From: Cyanoderma ruficeps
Taxonomy: Eukaryota > Chordata > Aves > Passeriformes > Timaliidae
Assembly (NCBI GenBank): GCA_008694505.1
Contig: VZDJ01007753.1
Coordinates: forward strand, 17,271,003-17,335,002
DNA: 64,000 bases
Direction: 5' to 3'
A model generated the notes under the pieces. The model was not told the DNA's origin. It saw nothing but the letters and a program-made list of their open reading frames with translations, and did not search any database. Below are positions 1-13,010 of this stretch, piece after piece. Every line of letters starts with the position of its first letter. Within the stretch, counting starts at the first letter, position 1. The translations under genes and the position numbers were made by a program.

Positions 1-1215
1 TCTGCCCCACACATGAATGTGAATACCTGACACAGGATTTCTGCTTACTTCTTAACCACAGACCCGGATTCAGCTTGGCTCTGCAAGATCCTAGCAGGGG
101 GTGACGGGAGGACAAGCAAATGTCTGAAAAGCTTATACCAGCAGTCTTTTAGTGACGACAGCACTCAGCTGCATAGCTTCTTCAAGTAATAATAACTAAG
201 ATATTTTATACTAGCTACTGTACAAAATGATTCCAGGGAATACAGCTACTACAGAGTAATCAATCCCATAGGATTAGAAGCAGTCCTCTGAGCCTAATGC
301 CTGTTAAGGCATCTAAGAATTATCCATCATCTCATGATAACCATATTTTCTCTAATGTATTATTACTTACATGTTAATGGCACCCTTACAACATTTAAAA
401 GCCTATTGCATCCAGCACCACACTGCCATTTATTTCCTGTGTATGTGCCACTTGCTGTCATCAATGTCTCTTCTCAAGCCTTTTTAGCTGCTGACCCAAT
501 TCAATACCTTCCTGGAGATTGCCATCCTAGCTGTAATTACAATAAAGAAGGACTTCACAATAAATGCATTTCTCCAGCATCCACAGCATCTGTTAACTGT
601 TCTCTTAGCATATGTGCCTACCTACCAACCATGTTCCAAAAAGATATGCATTTGCAAGCACAAACCCTTTGTCTTGCCAGTACAATTCACCTAAGAATAA
701 ATATTTAGATACTACTAATGAAAACCAAGCTAATGCTTTAGTTAGCATTTTGCAGTGCTATACAGGCTTAGAGAAGAATTTGGGCATTGTAGCAATTTGT
801 GGTAGGTAACTCATGACACTGCAACCTAGCTTTACCTCAGTGGGAATTACAGCATGGCCATCACTCAATTTAACCTAATTTGGGTGCTCTTCCTCTGACA
901 CCTTGACACTAAGATTGCAAGATGCCCTATCCACACCACGATAATTGTAACTCACATTAGAATAAGACAGACCATACACTACACTCACTGACAATCTCTA
1001 AGATTACTTCAGCTGAATGACCTTCAGGTATTGCCTAATTCTATAAAGTAATAAATAATATGCTTGCTGTTTGTTTGCATTTTCCTGTCTTTTTCCAGTA
1101 TTCTTCTCTTTCTGCAACTCAGATCTGTACTGGAAGTGGTTAGTATGCTGACAACTTGCCAAATGATCCTGGTAATTTATCATTCATAGTATCAGACAAG
1201 CAAGCCCCAAATGTT

Positions 1216-1230
1216 AAAAAAAAAAAAAAA
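1216..1230. repeat. Poly-A homopolymer (15 A)
   Basis: An uninterrupted run of 15 A. No recognisable retroelement body lies next to it, so it is treated as a simple repeat rather than a retroposon tail. Confidence 0.9.
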
Positions 1231-1805
1231 TCTAATGAACAGGCCACTACTACTTTTCGCCCACCACTCCCTACAGAAGAAATAAGGAAAGAAAACGGTT
1301 TTGAAGTTGCCCTTGTGGTTTTTCTCTTCCTGTGCTCTGTTACCATGTAGGATGGGCATCATCTACTCTTTCTCTCTTCATGAATAAATGTTTTCATGCC
1401 TATATAAACCTACTGGAACTTTGAAAACAATTTGCACAATTTCCCACTCAGCAGTAGGATCTCCAAAGCTGGGGCACAGAGCTGATGGGGCTGTGCTGTC
1501 CTGTGCAGGTGAGATACCAGCTTTGAACACAGGGTGAGCATGTTCAGCCAGGCTCACACATCTCATGTACAGACTCATTCCATCCATATGCAAGCAACTG
1601 ACAGAGGTGGAGGTATCCTTTGAAATCAGAACACCCAGAACAGGAGGATGCAGAGCTTCCTAGGCATCCATAATCGTTCACCAGATTTGGACACAGCACT
1701 CAAACAAAACTTGAGAGAAATGAGGAAAGGAAACAGGGCTAGACACCAGCAGGGGGTGATGAGAACAAGTCAGCCATGTCAACCCCACAGCCTAGACTGA
1801 AGTGT

Positions 1806-1833
1806 TATTCTCTATTAACTATTCTCTATTAAT
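1806..1833. repeat. 14-bp tandem duplication
   Basis: Two adjacent copies of tattctctattaac, with the second differing only at its last base. This looks like a replication-slippage product. No function is apparent. Confidence 0.85.
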
Positions 1834-2429
1834 TAACCAACAGCTAGAAAGCACTGACCAGGAAGGAACAAATATGACAAATGAAAACTCACCAAAAGAC
1901 AAAGCTTGTGTCAGTCTTGCACAAGGTTTTACACTGACCCCAAACTCCAATAGAAAACCCAAGAGCTGTTATTCATGTTCAAAACATCACAGCTGTGTCT
2001 CTCCAACATCACAACACACAGCAGCTCTTCAGGTCACTAGGTAAGAGATATTAAGCTGCATTCAGGCACTAAAGAAAGCAATTGCCACTATTCAATAAAA
2101 TTTGCAGCTATGTAATCTTACGCAATGTGACAGGTTAATCAGGCTTCAAGGCACGATATTATTGCCCAGAGAATGTGGAAAGCACTTCTTGCCCATAGTG
2201 CTTTATGAACAGTTATTCTTATCTTTCTCCAAAACAGGAAGAGAAATAGATGCTACAAATATGGCCAAATCAAATTACATCAAATCATATGTAGGACACT
2301 AATTTCCACAAAAGAACTATCAGAATCTTTTAATCACTTCTATTTGCTTATTTTTTAGTAAAAAACAATCAATGGAAAAAGCTGAAGTTCTATGAAATAT
2401 TAAAAAAAAACTTGATAAAAAATGTTCCA

Positions 2430-2960
2430 GTTTGTGCCTTGTCTATTTTTAACATTCACGTAACCTGTGTGCATTCACAGGCTGTTGATTAAAGCTATTT
2501 ACATGCAGGTTTTGTTTCACCTCCCATTAAAAGATTGATTGTAGCTATGGCACAACTAAAAAATATCCTCCTCTGCTAAATGAACAAACATTAAAAAATG
2601 AAAATTTATCAGATTTTCATAACAGCTAACAGATAAATTTCATATGGGAAGCATCCCCTGAAGAATGAATTTTACTTCTCGAACACTATATGAATAATAT
2701 ATGACAAAAGCAGACCAAAAAAATATACCTTTTTCTTTATGACAATATAACTGCATGGATGGCAAGGAGCTCTTATTTTAACCACGATAACAATATTCCA
2801 TCATTTTCACAGTAATCTAAAACTTTAAGAGCAAGACTTCAATGTCAGCATTGTTTAATTACCCAGTTACTTCCTAAGTGGCCAGCCAACTTGTCACATG
2901 ATAATTTTAGTTTTAAAGAGCAAAAATCCCACAAAAACCAGACACGGTGTAAAATAAGCA
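2430..2960. other. Conserved-looking AT-rich block
   Basis: Low-complexity runs and stop codons occur in all frames, so it is not coding. It contains several homeodomain-type cores, such as the ttaattac near 2855. The even AT-rich texture without repeats resembles developmental non-coding elements. This is an impression only, and conservation cannot be judged from one sequence. Confidence 0.2.
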
Positions 2961-5900
2961 CAGGATAGAGACGTTACAGACTGTTTATTAGCACCATGTC
3001 ATACAAAGTGTCATAAAGTGTGCATGGATAAATCAAGACCAGGAATGAAATTCCTAGAAAAAACAGGGTTAAATTATCAAATTAGCTTAGAGGATTTTCA
3101 TGGTGGATGGTAAGTTTATGCAATTCTCCAGTCCCTTTCCATTCACTCATATGAGAGAGTATGGGGAAAATAGATTTTATGAATACCTGACTTTTGCTCA
3201 TATCCTGGTTAAAACTGGGTGGTTTCCTACGGTGTGTACAAAGAGCTAATACAATGGCATAAGATTATTTTTTTTTTCTGTGCAGATAATCCAGGCACTT
3301 GAAAAGAAAAAAGTGCAGAACCATCAGCTAAGCAGAGTCCATGAGAGCAGAGAACATTTTTTAAAGTCTGCCAGCACTGAAACCTGTAACAGAAACATTC
3401 AGGTTTTTTACTTTTTGGAGAGAGTGCACTTGTAAGAATTCCTGTCAAAGCTCCAAGATCACATCTCTTGGGGACAGCTGACATTAAGGCATTTTCTTCT
3501 AAATTGCTGAAATTAGGTCATTGTTTTTATTATTGTCACCTCTTGGCAGAGGGAAGCTTCTTTTATCAAAGTCTCATCTTCTCACAAATGCACTTTGGAG
3601 AAAACTTTCCATCAATGTTTTTTTCCATTTGGATTTTGTAGGGAAACTTGCATAACTACTGAAAATTTTTCCAAACACAGCTGCCATATTAAAAAAAAAA
3701 AAGATTTTTTAAATCTGAGTTACTGTGCTTTGATTCTATGCACTTTCTATTCTGGAGCTCAAAATTCTTTAAGAAGTACCTAGCAGAGGAAGCTCCTCAC
3801 ACAGTATGCACCATTCTCATGAGAAGTAGCTGGTACCACATTTTCAAGAAGTGCTGAAACAGTAGAAATTATTCTGCCACATTCATGGCACATCACTAGC
3901 ATTTCATTGACTTACACCAAAGTACTCTAAACTTGCATCAGCACAGGAAAGCTAAAACACAGGACACATGCACCAAGTGGATACAGGGATACCTGGATTC
4001 ATCATGCACTGAGATTTCTAGGATTTTCACCTGAAGTTAGCTGTGCATGGACCTGTGGCACTGTGACCTGCTGAACTGTACTGAGCCCTGCAGCACTGAC
4101 CATAGAGTGCAGCCTCAGTTTCCCAGTTGTGGGCAGGTGTTCACCCTTGCTCCATTACATACCATAAACATTCCATGTCCATCCCTGCACTGATTAAATG
4201 TCACAGGTTCTGATTTAGAAGCACATGATTCCTATTTCTTGTTTATCAAATCCTGTTGGTTTTATTAGGATTAGTTCAGATTTGGACACGCTGGAAGCAG
4301 CAATAAATCCAAGCACTTCTGAGCTTCAACTCCACAGAAGACTAAGCTCTATATTCCTTTTTTTCCTAAGATGGGAGGGCAGCAGGGTTTAGAAGTTTTT
4401 AAATTCTTAAGTTTTCAAGTCCTTTACAACTGAACGACTTAATTATTTTGCTGGGTAGATGCCAGTTTGCCTCCCGCAAAATTCCCTCAAATAACTCTAA
4501 AACATCTTCTAGCTCTTTAAAAGAAGTGAGCTATTTCAAAATATCACATAAAATTTTGCATAAGAATAGAATTCAGAAACTGCCTTTTATTCTCATCACA
4601 TCACTGTATTGAGGAGGCAAATTACAAATATGTTTCTCATATCAAAAAACAGGCAACCCAAAAGTAACTAGCCATTTCTTCCTTCTGTGTAAATGCAGCA
4701 TTGCAGCAAATAATTCTCCATCTGGCAGCTGGTCTACCTATACCATTTTCTTCCCATTAGTCCTGCTTTAGGTTTAGCGGTATCAGCACTAAGCAGAACA
4801 CTGCTGTTGCACAGATGAGATGTTCCAGTTTCCAGCTGATGAATAATCCCCTGAGGGCACTGCCACCAAGGGGAGGCCAGGCATAATGATAGGAAACCCT
4901 AAGGGAGAAATGCACACCTTCTGCACTGTGCAGGTCTTCAGGGAGAACAGGCCCCGGTCTACCTAAGAGCCAACAGAAAAATAAGTTTCTCCGTCTCCAA
5001 ACTGCATGCTGTTCACATTTCACAGTTCTTAGTAGTCTCCACAAAATCCTGCTCTGACTTTGTGGGATGTGGAGTTAAGACTGTTAGGACTAAGAACCGA
5101 ATGCACACTAGGAAGTGAATGTCTGGAAAGATTCCGTGTAGGGAATATAAGATTTTAGAGACTTTCCAATGGAATTGGGCACTGTACCTTGGACACAGTA
5201 GGCTGAACCATAAGGAATCAGCAGTTGTTTTTGAGTTGTCAACACTTAACTGAGGAGTAGGAACCTTTTGGCAGAAATGGTGCTTGTTTCAGGTGAACAC
5301 CACGAAGCACAGCTTGGAAGCAATGTCACTCTTCTGCAGATCAGCCCTAAAAAGGAGCTGGGAGTTTTCAGAACTGGAGATTCGGCCATAAATATGCCCA
5401 TATGCTATTTAATACAATTCTTCTAGAATAAGAGCATATAACTAAGTGACAATAAGGCCCAGAGTACCTTTTCCATCTAATCATTTCCTGCAAGGGGAGA
5501 AAGAGAAGTGCAGAGGCCAGAGACTATAAAGGGATCAGATTAAATGCTGCTGTGCTCCTGTAGCCAGGGGTTATGGGAGGCTGTCACACTGCCATAGCCC
5601 ACGGGGCCCACTTGAGACCCAGAAGACAAAGGGGAGCTCATGGATGACTTCTCTTCCCTTTCACACAGTAAAACACAAAATGCAAGAACACAAAGCAGTG
5701 GTGCAGGGTCTGACCAGAAATCTACCCACTCCTGCACCCTCTAAAACACTGATCAATACACGTCTAGACAAAAGTGCAAGAACTAGGTGACTGCGAACAT
5801 AATAATTCTAAATCTATTTGGTACTCAGGCTCGAGGGATTTCATTGTTTTATTTTAAAGGACTCCCTTTGCTGATTGCAAAAGAGCATGTTTAAAGGTAT

Positions 5901-7012
5901 GGACATGATAGATCAAGTATTATCCTTGCTCCAACTGCCCCTTGTAACACAGTAATGTTACAGCTAATAGTTTCATGCTGCTTCATATTTAAGGTATGCC
6001 ACCTTCCAGCACTCAAACCAGTTCATAAAGCTGGAGGGAGAGGGAATTAACCTGCCACAGATATGAGAAAAGCTAGCAAGAAAGTTAGTTTCGGAGTTTT
6101 AATTCTGCCTTTAAACCAGTGTCTTTCCTTAGTACTACAGTTCACTCATGAAGCCTTCAAAAAACATTAGAGAAACTAAAGACTGTTATTGCTTTCACAT
6201 TATGCCCAACAGTGCCACTTTCATGGCTGTATAGACAATGACATTACGGATGGTGCAAATACAAGGTAATGGTTTGTGAAGTGTCCAGCACTGCCTGTTT
6301 GACTGCCCAGTGACAAAGTCATCCTAAGATCTTCATTCAGAAAAGCATGGAAGCATATAACCTCACCGCTCCTATTAAGTAGAGCATTTAAGTATGCATT
6401 TAACTTCAAGGACCTGCTTATGTTCTGAATGGCTTATTTGGGGAGTAGGTGTACGTTAACAGACCTTTCAAAGAGGAGTGGTTTGCAGATGACATACATA
6501 AGACTCATAAGAACAACCTAAGAAGTAATCCGGGGTTTTTCATTAACACCATCTCACCACACAAGCTAATGGACAGGGCCTTAAATCGAACTAGTAGAGG
6601 GAACCTAAATCCCACACACTTCAGCTCTATATAAGCAATGTTACTCACAGGAACACACAGGGTTCAGAGCTCCCAGGTTTTAGGCTGCACCACAACTGCT
6701 TTTGCTAAAACCACCTAGAAAGACACACCGTTCTTCATTACTTCATGGTCTATCATGGATGTACAGACGTTTCAGACTACATACATTGCATTTCTTAAAA
6801 TCATTTTTAAAGGACAAATATATTTAAAGTATTGTGTTTGTACAGCCTAAGGTAGCCAATTTATATTTTCCAACTTTACTTTTTCATTCACATTACAACT
6901 GTCTTCTATTATACAACATAATCTAATGTCCACAGTATGCACAATAATAAAGAACACCTGAATTCCAGGAAGGAAGACGTGTAAGGACTCTATCCACAAC
7001 TTTGCTGTCTTC

Positions 7013-7030
7013 ATTTTTTTTATATATATA
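7013..7030. repeat. Short T run followed by (TA)5
   Basis: Eight T are followed by five TA units, a small AT microsatellite. Confidence 0.85.
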
Positions 7031-8070
7031 ACTGTTTGGTAGCACATTTGTACCATTTTCTCACTGTATATATTGGTTTGGGGGTGGGGGTAGTTGCCCT
7101 TGATACAGATTTTTCTGGCACAAAAATCTTGCAAGTGGGAGTTTTTCCCCCACTGCCTGAGAATTTCTTCTGCTTAAGTGTTTTGGAAAAGCTACAGTGT
7201 GTTTCCCATGCATTTTCTGGCAGCCTACATGAATCCCTTTTCAGCATCTTGAACTGAATTTGCATGTGAAAACAGATTACCCTAAGACAATTACAATGTC
7301 AACTGATTAAGAAACTGCTGCACTGCTAGGATTGTGGAATTTATTTAAAAAGGACAATGTGGACTTTGTTGAAAAGTGAACACACTTGAAAGACTTCAGG
7401 AAACTTGAAAACTTTTTTCTTTTAGTATCACATTCTGCTGGAGAGAGCTATTGGCTTCTCCTTAAGTTAAATTCAACACACCATTTCTTTCCTGTGTAAG
7501 TGTCCAGAGGGGAGTTTCACATACACTTCTTGAAACAAGTGCATCTGTATCTGTTCCTCCTGAGGATGCAAGCACTAACAGATAATCCAGAGTAATAAAG
7601 GCAGTAGAGCCACATGAAAAAAAGAGCTGAATCCTAATAGTAACTCTGCACTCATTTTATCCATTGCCTTCATCACACATGACCAACCCTCTTTCAACCT
7701 TCTCTCCAAACTGAGGACTCTCAGACAATTCAGCACACATCTGTAAGACAGTTGGCTTCATTATTTGAGCTGCTCTTCTCTCTATTTTCTTGAGCGCCAC
7801 TAAGCTTGAGATGTGGATGCCAGAAGCATTAGCTTTCATAGATTTCACATTAGTAGTGAAAAGTATTTGCTGGTTGTCATCTCTGTCAAAAATCTGTAGT
7901 TCCCTCCAGCACTGTTTCCTCTACAAGGATAATCTGCTGCTGACACCTGTTGTTAGCAGTGAGGGTAGTTTAGCAGGGACTGAACATTACCTAGGGAAAA
8001 TACTCTCAAGACCACACTGCATGCTGCTGGATTTCAGAAACTGCAACTGGGTTATGCCCTCCCCCTCTCC

Positions 8071-8092
8071 AAGAAAAAAAANAAAAAAAAAA
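8071..8092. repeat. Poly-A tract containing an unresolved base
   Basis: A nearly pure A tract with an N at 8082. The N reflects assembly uncertainty in the homopolymer, so the true length is not reliable here. An open frame reading through the tract is an artefact. Confidence 0.9.
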
Positions 8093-8341
8093 GGAACAGT
8101 GGGAAAAAACAAGCTTTTAGCACAGATGCAAAAACAGCAAATTTGTCACAGTTGGTATGTGCACAACTCTCTGATTTGCTGGAGACAAAGGATGAATTCA
8201 AAGGGCTGGGAACCATGAAGTGGGAAGTCCATTCTCCCAATGTTTACACGGAGAAAGAAAAGTACAACCCTCTTGTATCTTTAGACCAGAAACTTGAGAC
8301 CATAATCCATTATGTCAAGCACTAGTGTAGGTTTGGAGAGG

Positions 8342-8382
8342 AAAAAAAAAAAAAANGAAAAAAAAAAAAAAAGAAAAAAAAA
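8342..8382. repeat. Interrupted poly-A tract containing an N
   Basis: About 40 bases of A interrupted by two G, with an unresolved N at 8356. It lies about 260 bp downstream of the poly-A tract at 8071-8092. No transposon body is recognised between the two. Confidence 0.9.
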
Positions 8383-10299
8383 GTAGGTTATGGCTTAATT
8401 TGTAAGCACACTGGATGAATTCAAAAGCAGGTCTGCTTATAGAATTTATAATAGGATATTGTAATAGCTGGTCTGAAGTAGATTTATGTGGCCTGTGTGT
8501 AATTTAGATCCAAAAGGAGAAGCAGTGTCACTTACAGTGAAACTTAACTGAGAGGTATGTCCCCCATTCTCTTGCTTGTCAGGCATTTCAATTATCTCTC
8601 TGGTACTTTGTTATAAATAAAGCTGCAAGGAGATCTAACCCAGGCTGTCTGGAAAAACCAAGAGCTCAGAGGACCCAAGATACGCTTGCATAATAATTGG
8701 GTTTTAACTCAGAACTACCCAAACCTGTGATTAATTTTATATACAGAAAAATCCCAAAGTATTATACTGCCACAAAAGTACAGTATTTACCCAGCCAGTC
8801 ATACTCAAGAGCCACCACCAACCTTCATTTGAAAGGCAAAAAGCTCTAAGACCTGTGCAATCTGCACTTCCAACAGCTGGCTTTCTGGCCAAGGAAAGTT
8901 TAGCCTTACTCTCAAATGCACACAATTTCAAACACTGTCTACTGTGCCACTGTCTGAATTGCAAGACAATTGTATTAACTTCAACCAGCTTAGTTCTATA
9001 ACCTTTCACCTCCTCTCCATAGTTTGTATTGCTAAATGCAATACTTCCCTTATTTCAAAAGACAAAAAATAAAAAAAAGATTTCATAGCATAGAATATAT
9101 CTTTTTTATGCCCCATTTAATAGTGTACATACAACTGATAGTATCACTTTTACATTACCAAGTTAAATAGACTTTATTTTGCTGCTTTAAAAATATATAT
9201 TCTAGCAAGTCAAGTGATTTTTACAGAGGAGATTACTTTCCTGAATGTTAAATTCAGCTTCCTATCAGAAACATTCTCCAGTCCTTTCTCACATACTTAT
9301 TTGCAGGCAGCCTTTGTAATATTTACCTTTTTCAAAATTTTTTGAAATTTTTTATTTCAGTCTTACAGAGTCTGAAAGGCAATTCCTGAACTGACAAGAC
9401 TACTTATCTTCTCACCTGCACATCCATCCAGACCACTGAGATCCTGGGAAACCCAGCTCATACACAGAGCATGTCTAATTTAATAAAAGGGCAAGGAGCA
9501 GAGAGTAAATCCCCAATATTAACCACACCCAGAAACAGGGTGTGCTTAGTCAACCTGCACTGATTTCACCTGAGCAGTTGCTTTCCAGGAACCTTCCTGG
9601 AGATCATGTCTCTAGGTAGCCAACCAGGAAGCATGAAATACAGATAATTCTAAACTGTTCAGACAGCCACATCTACCTTTAAAATGCAATCCTGAAAGGT
9701 CCTATACAATGTTGCATCACCAGAGGACACCTTCAGTTTTTACCTCTTGAAATTCATAGCACTAATTAAGGGTTGTTTTAGTTTTCTGTGACTAAAGGGC
9801 AGGTTATATTTAACCTAATACCACTGCCACAGAAGGTGACAGAATTTATAGGCACCAACACTAGGACTTTCCTGCTCTCGGTTATGCTTCTGGACTTAAT
9901 GGTAGTGGAAGGAAGCACGTATTGCTCACTACTAATGTTCCAAATTTAAACTAAGAGTTAAATGTCCCATGGTAGCCTCAAACATTACACAGCACTTCTG
10001 AACTTGTGTACCTTTCCAACCAGGAGACAGTATTTGGATTCACTGTGTACTTTTCATCTGTCATTGCTGTGTTAGAAAATTTGATTACCCTTCCATGACA
10101 AGATGGGAACTGCTAAGTTAATAACCTGTACTGCTTTGGGATAGTGTCTTTAGGTCCACAGTAAAGGTCTGATCAGTTACTGTATTTTTCCACCCTGGGG
10201 GTCGTTAAACACTTGGAGGAAGATGTTCACACAAAGCTGAGAATTACTGAACTAAGGGGTGTCTTGTAGTGGCAAGTTGCCAAGCTAAGGCCAGGTCAG

Positions 10300-10321
10300 G
10301 CCCCAAAAAGGGGCTTTTTGG
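10300..10321. repeat. Overlapping alternative short hairpins
   Basis: Two mutually exclusive stems share bases. One is gcccc/ggggc with an AAAAA loop (10300-10314). The other is ccaaaaag/ctttttgg with a GGG loop (10303-10310 with 10314-10321). It lies about 100 bp outside the LTR at 10425. It may be chance or the end of an unrecognised element. Confidence 0.5.
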
Positions 10322-10424
10322 AAAATGTCTTTATTAGAATAGCTGTATGGATGCACTGGCAGACACCTCATAAAAAAGGTATAAACAATTTCAGAGTTGT
10401 AAAAATATTTTTCAACAGTGCTAC

Positions 10425-10729
10425 TGTCGCTAGCCGAGGCTGGGTGTGTCCCACTTTAGGGTCAGAAAGAGAGCAGGCCAGAAGCATCGCAGTGAGGGGG
10501 CAAACTCTTCTACTTTATTTACAATTTAACTATTTTATACATTTGTACAGAGGTTCAGAGATTGGCTACAGAGGTCGCCACCTCTTAACTTGTATGGTGG
10601 ACATCACCATCAATCAATTCTTCTCTCAGAGGAGAAGAATGCAAACATTCTAAGAATAAACATTGTTTACAGAAGGCTACATGAGAACTTCTGCACAGAG
10701 ACAAAAAGGCAGAAAACTTCAAAGCAACA
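10425..10729 (-). mobile_element. Solo LTR of a class II-like endogenous retrovirus
   Basis: A 305-bp element starting TG and ending CA, flanked by an exact 6-bp direct repeat tgctac (10419-10424 and 10730-10735), which fits a target-site duplication. On the minus strand a TATA-like box TATAAAATA (10531-10539) is followed after about a dozen bases by the polyadenylation signal AATAAA (10514-10519), then about 90 bp to the end. Six-bp duplications are typical of alpha/betaretrovirus-like (ERVK) elements. A poly-A signal placed so close to the TATA box implies a short R region, as is known for some members of that group. No gag, pol or env sequence adjoins it, so it is the remnant left by recombination between two LTRs. 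It is related to the copy at 41584-41873. The family name is not known to me. Confidence 0.85.
10617..10640. repeat. Stem-loop inside the first solo LTR
   Basis: The arms attcttctc (10617-10625) and gagaagaat (10632-10640) pair perfectly around a 6-nt loop. The related LTR at 41.6 kb has a stem at the equivalent position with a different but also fully paired sequence. Confidence 0.75.
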
Positions 10730-11136
10730 TGCTACTACTGTTCACAAAAATACACTTCACTTTAAAAAGGCTGATGAAACACTTATTATCATTTGGACTC
10801 AACAAATAACATAAATAATAGCTACCATGGATGTGATCTGGATTTACCAGCTTCTCAGCCGTGCTGGTAACCTGTCTCCTAAATGGTCTGCTAAGTCAAA
10901 AAAGTAACTTCAGTCCAATATAACATTTCTACATAATATTGCTAATATTGAGACTGTTGTGCTAGAAGAGAGAGGAAAATCAAGTTTCCCCATACTTCTT
11001 CGAGTTTGGAGCACATCTTAGAGTTGTGCTAAGCCATGAAAGCACGTGGACTTAAAGGATCTGAAGGAACTGGTTGTACTTGCAGTGGATCCCCTGGAAC
11101 TTCCTAGCTTGGAGCAGGTGGTGAGCAAGCATATAG

Positions 11137-11149
11137 ACACACACACACA
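11137..11149. repeat. (AC)n microsatellite
   Basis: A run of about six AC units, followed shortly by another ACAC stretch. Confidence 0.85.
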
Positions 11150-11229
11150 TGTCTACACACCAGCATGAAGGTGTGCTCCCCCTTAAAGATGGCTTTGCAA
11201 GGAGGGTGGGAAGCAGAGGATTTGCCAAT

Positions 11230-11830
11230 TTTCTGTTTTGAAGTGTCTACTTAAAAGCATTTTAATTGCCTAACAGCTACAAATAAATGTATTGCAAACG
11301 GACATAAATATAGATTCATTTTGAGGCATTTGGCATGATTACTTTCCTTAAGTGATGAAAATTACTATGTAAACCAAAGTCATAAACTGAATGAAATGAT
11401 TGACTCTCAAACCACCATCCAAGCATTCAAACCTCCAAATTGATAGTAAAACAATTTTATATTCAAGTATTTCTTCCCTCAGCTGAGGCTTAGACCTTGT
11501 AATTCTACAAGTTAGCACTAGAACTTTTTATCAACAGAATAAATAATGAAAAAACCCTCAGAAACAACTGCTAATGATTAAGCTATAAATTTAATTACCT
11601 GCAATGAAAAATATGTCATTTTAATTGACTCAGGTGTCATAAACAAATGAAATACAGGACAGTCAGGCAATCGTGACTATAATAATCCCTCTGATAATAG
11701 TAAAACTCTAAGTGAGAAGCTAATGCATCACATTTATTTTTTGTGCAAATCATATAAATAAGGAATGTCATCTATATTATTATGGCAAGTTAAAGTTTAA
11801 TTAGGTGCTGGGAAGACATATAAAAAACAC
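11230..11830. other. Candidate conserved non-coding element (enhancer-like)
   Basis: About 600 bp without simple repeats or long frames, dense in developmental transcription-factor cores. These include TAATGATTA (11572-11580), TAATTA (11592-11597 and 11798-11803), an AP-1 consensus TGACTCA (11626-11632) and an overlapping E-box CAGGTG (11631-11636). Such clusters are typical of vertebrate developmental enhancers in gene deserts. However, TAAT cores are frequent in AT-rich DNA, so the regulatory role is inference. Confidence 0.35.
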
Positions 11831-12519
11831 TTCATAAAAGTATAGAAAGTTTAGCAGTAATCTGAAAGATGCTGAAACATCCCCAAAGTCACACTAAAAG
11901 AGAACTATGGGAAGTGTAAGAGCAGAGAGCCACATGTTAGAAATTGTTAATGCTTCTAAAACTGAATTTATGTAACTAAAACAATACTCAGAAAATTAAT
12001 GCAGAAGGAATACAAGTGAGACTGAGGAAAGAGTTTGTATCTTTCATAAATGTAGTGAGGATGCATTTTCCCAGAGAGAGGTCAGAAGAACAAAGCACCC
12101 CTTAGGTAGAGAACAGGAGCTTCCCAATCTACAACCTGTAGAGCTACTGGAGTAGAGAGGGATGGTGTCTTTCAGCACTACCCAGAACTCTCACTGGCTG
12201 TTTTAGATTTCTGGGTGTGATACTGACTGAAGCTTTGCATGCAGTAATAGCAACCACTTCGCTACATTCTATCTCTGTTTTTTAAGTTTGCTTGACAATG
12301 TTATTGCCCCCAGGTAACTTGCAATAGTCTGGGAGTAATGCATCACCACGGTGCTTAAAGGGCTAAGAATTCAGCAACATGTTGCCTGCCTCAGTCTGAT
12401 TTTATGCAGAGCTTAAAATGGCACAGAATTGCCAATGTCATTACGTTTTGAATGTGGGGTGTTTGCATAAATTAGACTTTAAAGCAACGTTGTTCATTGC
12501 CATACTCCATGGTTGGCAT

Positions 12520-13010
12520 GATTTGAGGAGCAGCCTTGGCTTTGATGCTGCAAGCCGGCGTGGGTAGCTCAGTTCTAACCCCAGAGACCCTCCCCAAAGG
12601 CAGGGCAGAGCGGTGGGAGCCCCCCAGTTCCTCTGGGGTCCCTGCAATGTCTGCAGCACATGCAGCACCTCACACCCTCCTCTGGGCTCCACTACCCATC
12701 ACCAGGAGCTCTGCCATCAGGCTAAATCTCACTGCTCTGCATCATGGAGAGCAGCCACACCCTTCCTGACCTCTGCCTGTGCCGTTCCCCCTTACAGAGG
12801 AAAGGTTTGGATAGAAGTGTGTCTGCTCTGCCTAGGGCTCAGCAGCTGCAGTGTGAGTAGTGATATCCCCTGCCCAGCCCTTCATTGGCCAGGGACCTGT
12901 GCTGCACAAATGCCAGGGACAGCCTTTATCTGGGGCCCTCACTCAGGCTGCTGCTCTACCCCATCACCAGTGCTGTCTGTTAAGGACTATCAATTCATTT
13001 ATAGTAAGTA
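12520..13010. other. GC-richer block of unknown nature
   Basis: A local rise in GC with many CTGCAG/CAGCA-type words and few CpG. Several open frames overlap here, none resembling a protein family. It could be an old unrecognised repeat or simply compositional variation. Confidence 0.3.

Larger units (their letters stand above)
1..10260. other. Non-coding unique DNA, no gene seen
   Basis: All open frames here are under about 145 codons, lie on both strands and overlap, and none resembles a known protein. The block is AT-rich and CpG-poor. It holds poly-A tracts, one short tandem duplication and a conserved-looking AT-rich stretch, listed separately. No CR1 or LTR fragment was recognised by eye. 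Old, diverged repeats could be hidden. Confidence 0.7.

Noticed and set aside
4060..4145. Possible MIR on the minus strand (cctcagtttccc word)
   Set aside because: Only one short word fits the family, and the surrounding order does not follow the consensus.
7790..8218. 142-codon plus-strand frame
   Set aside because: It reads straight through a poly-A tract containing an N, so its continuity is not real evidence.
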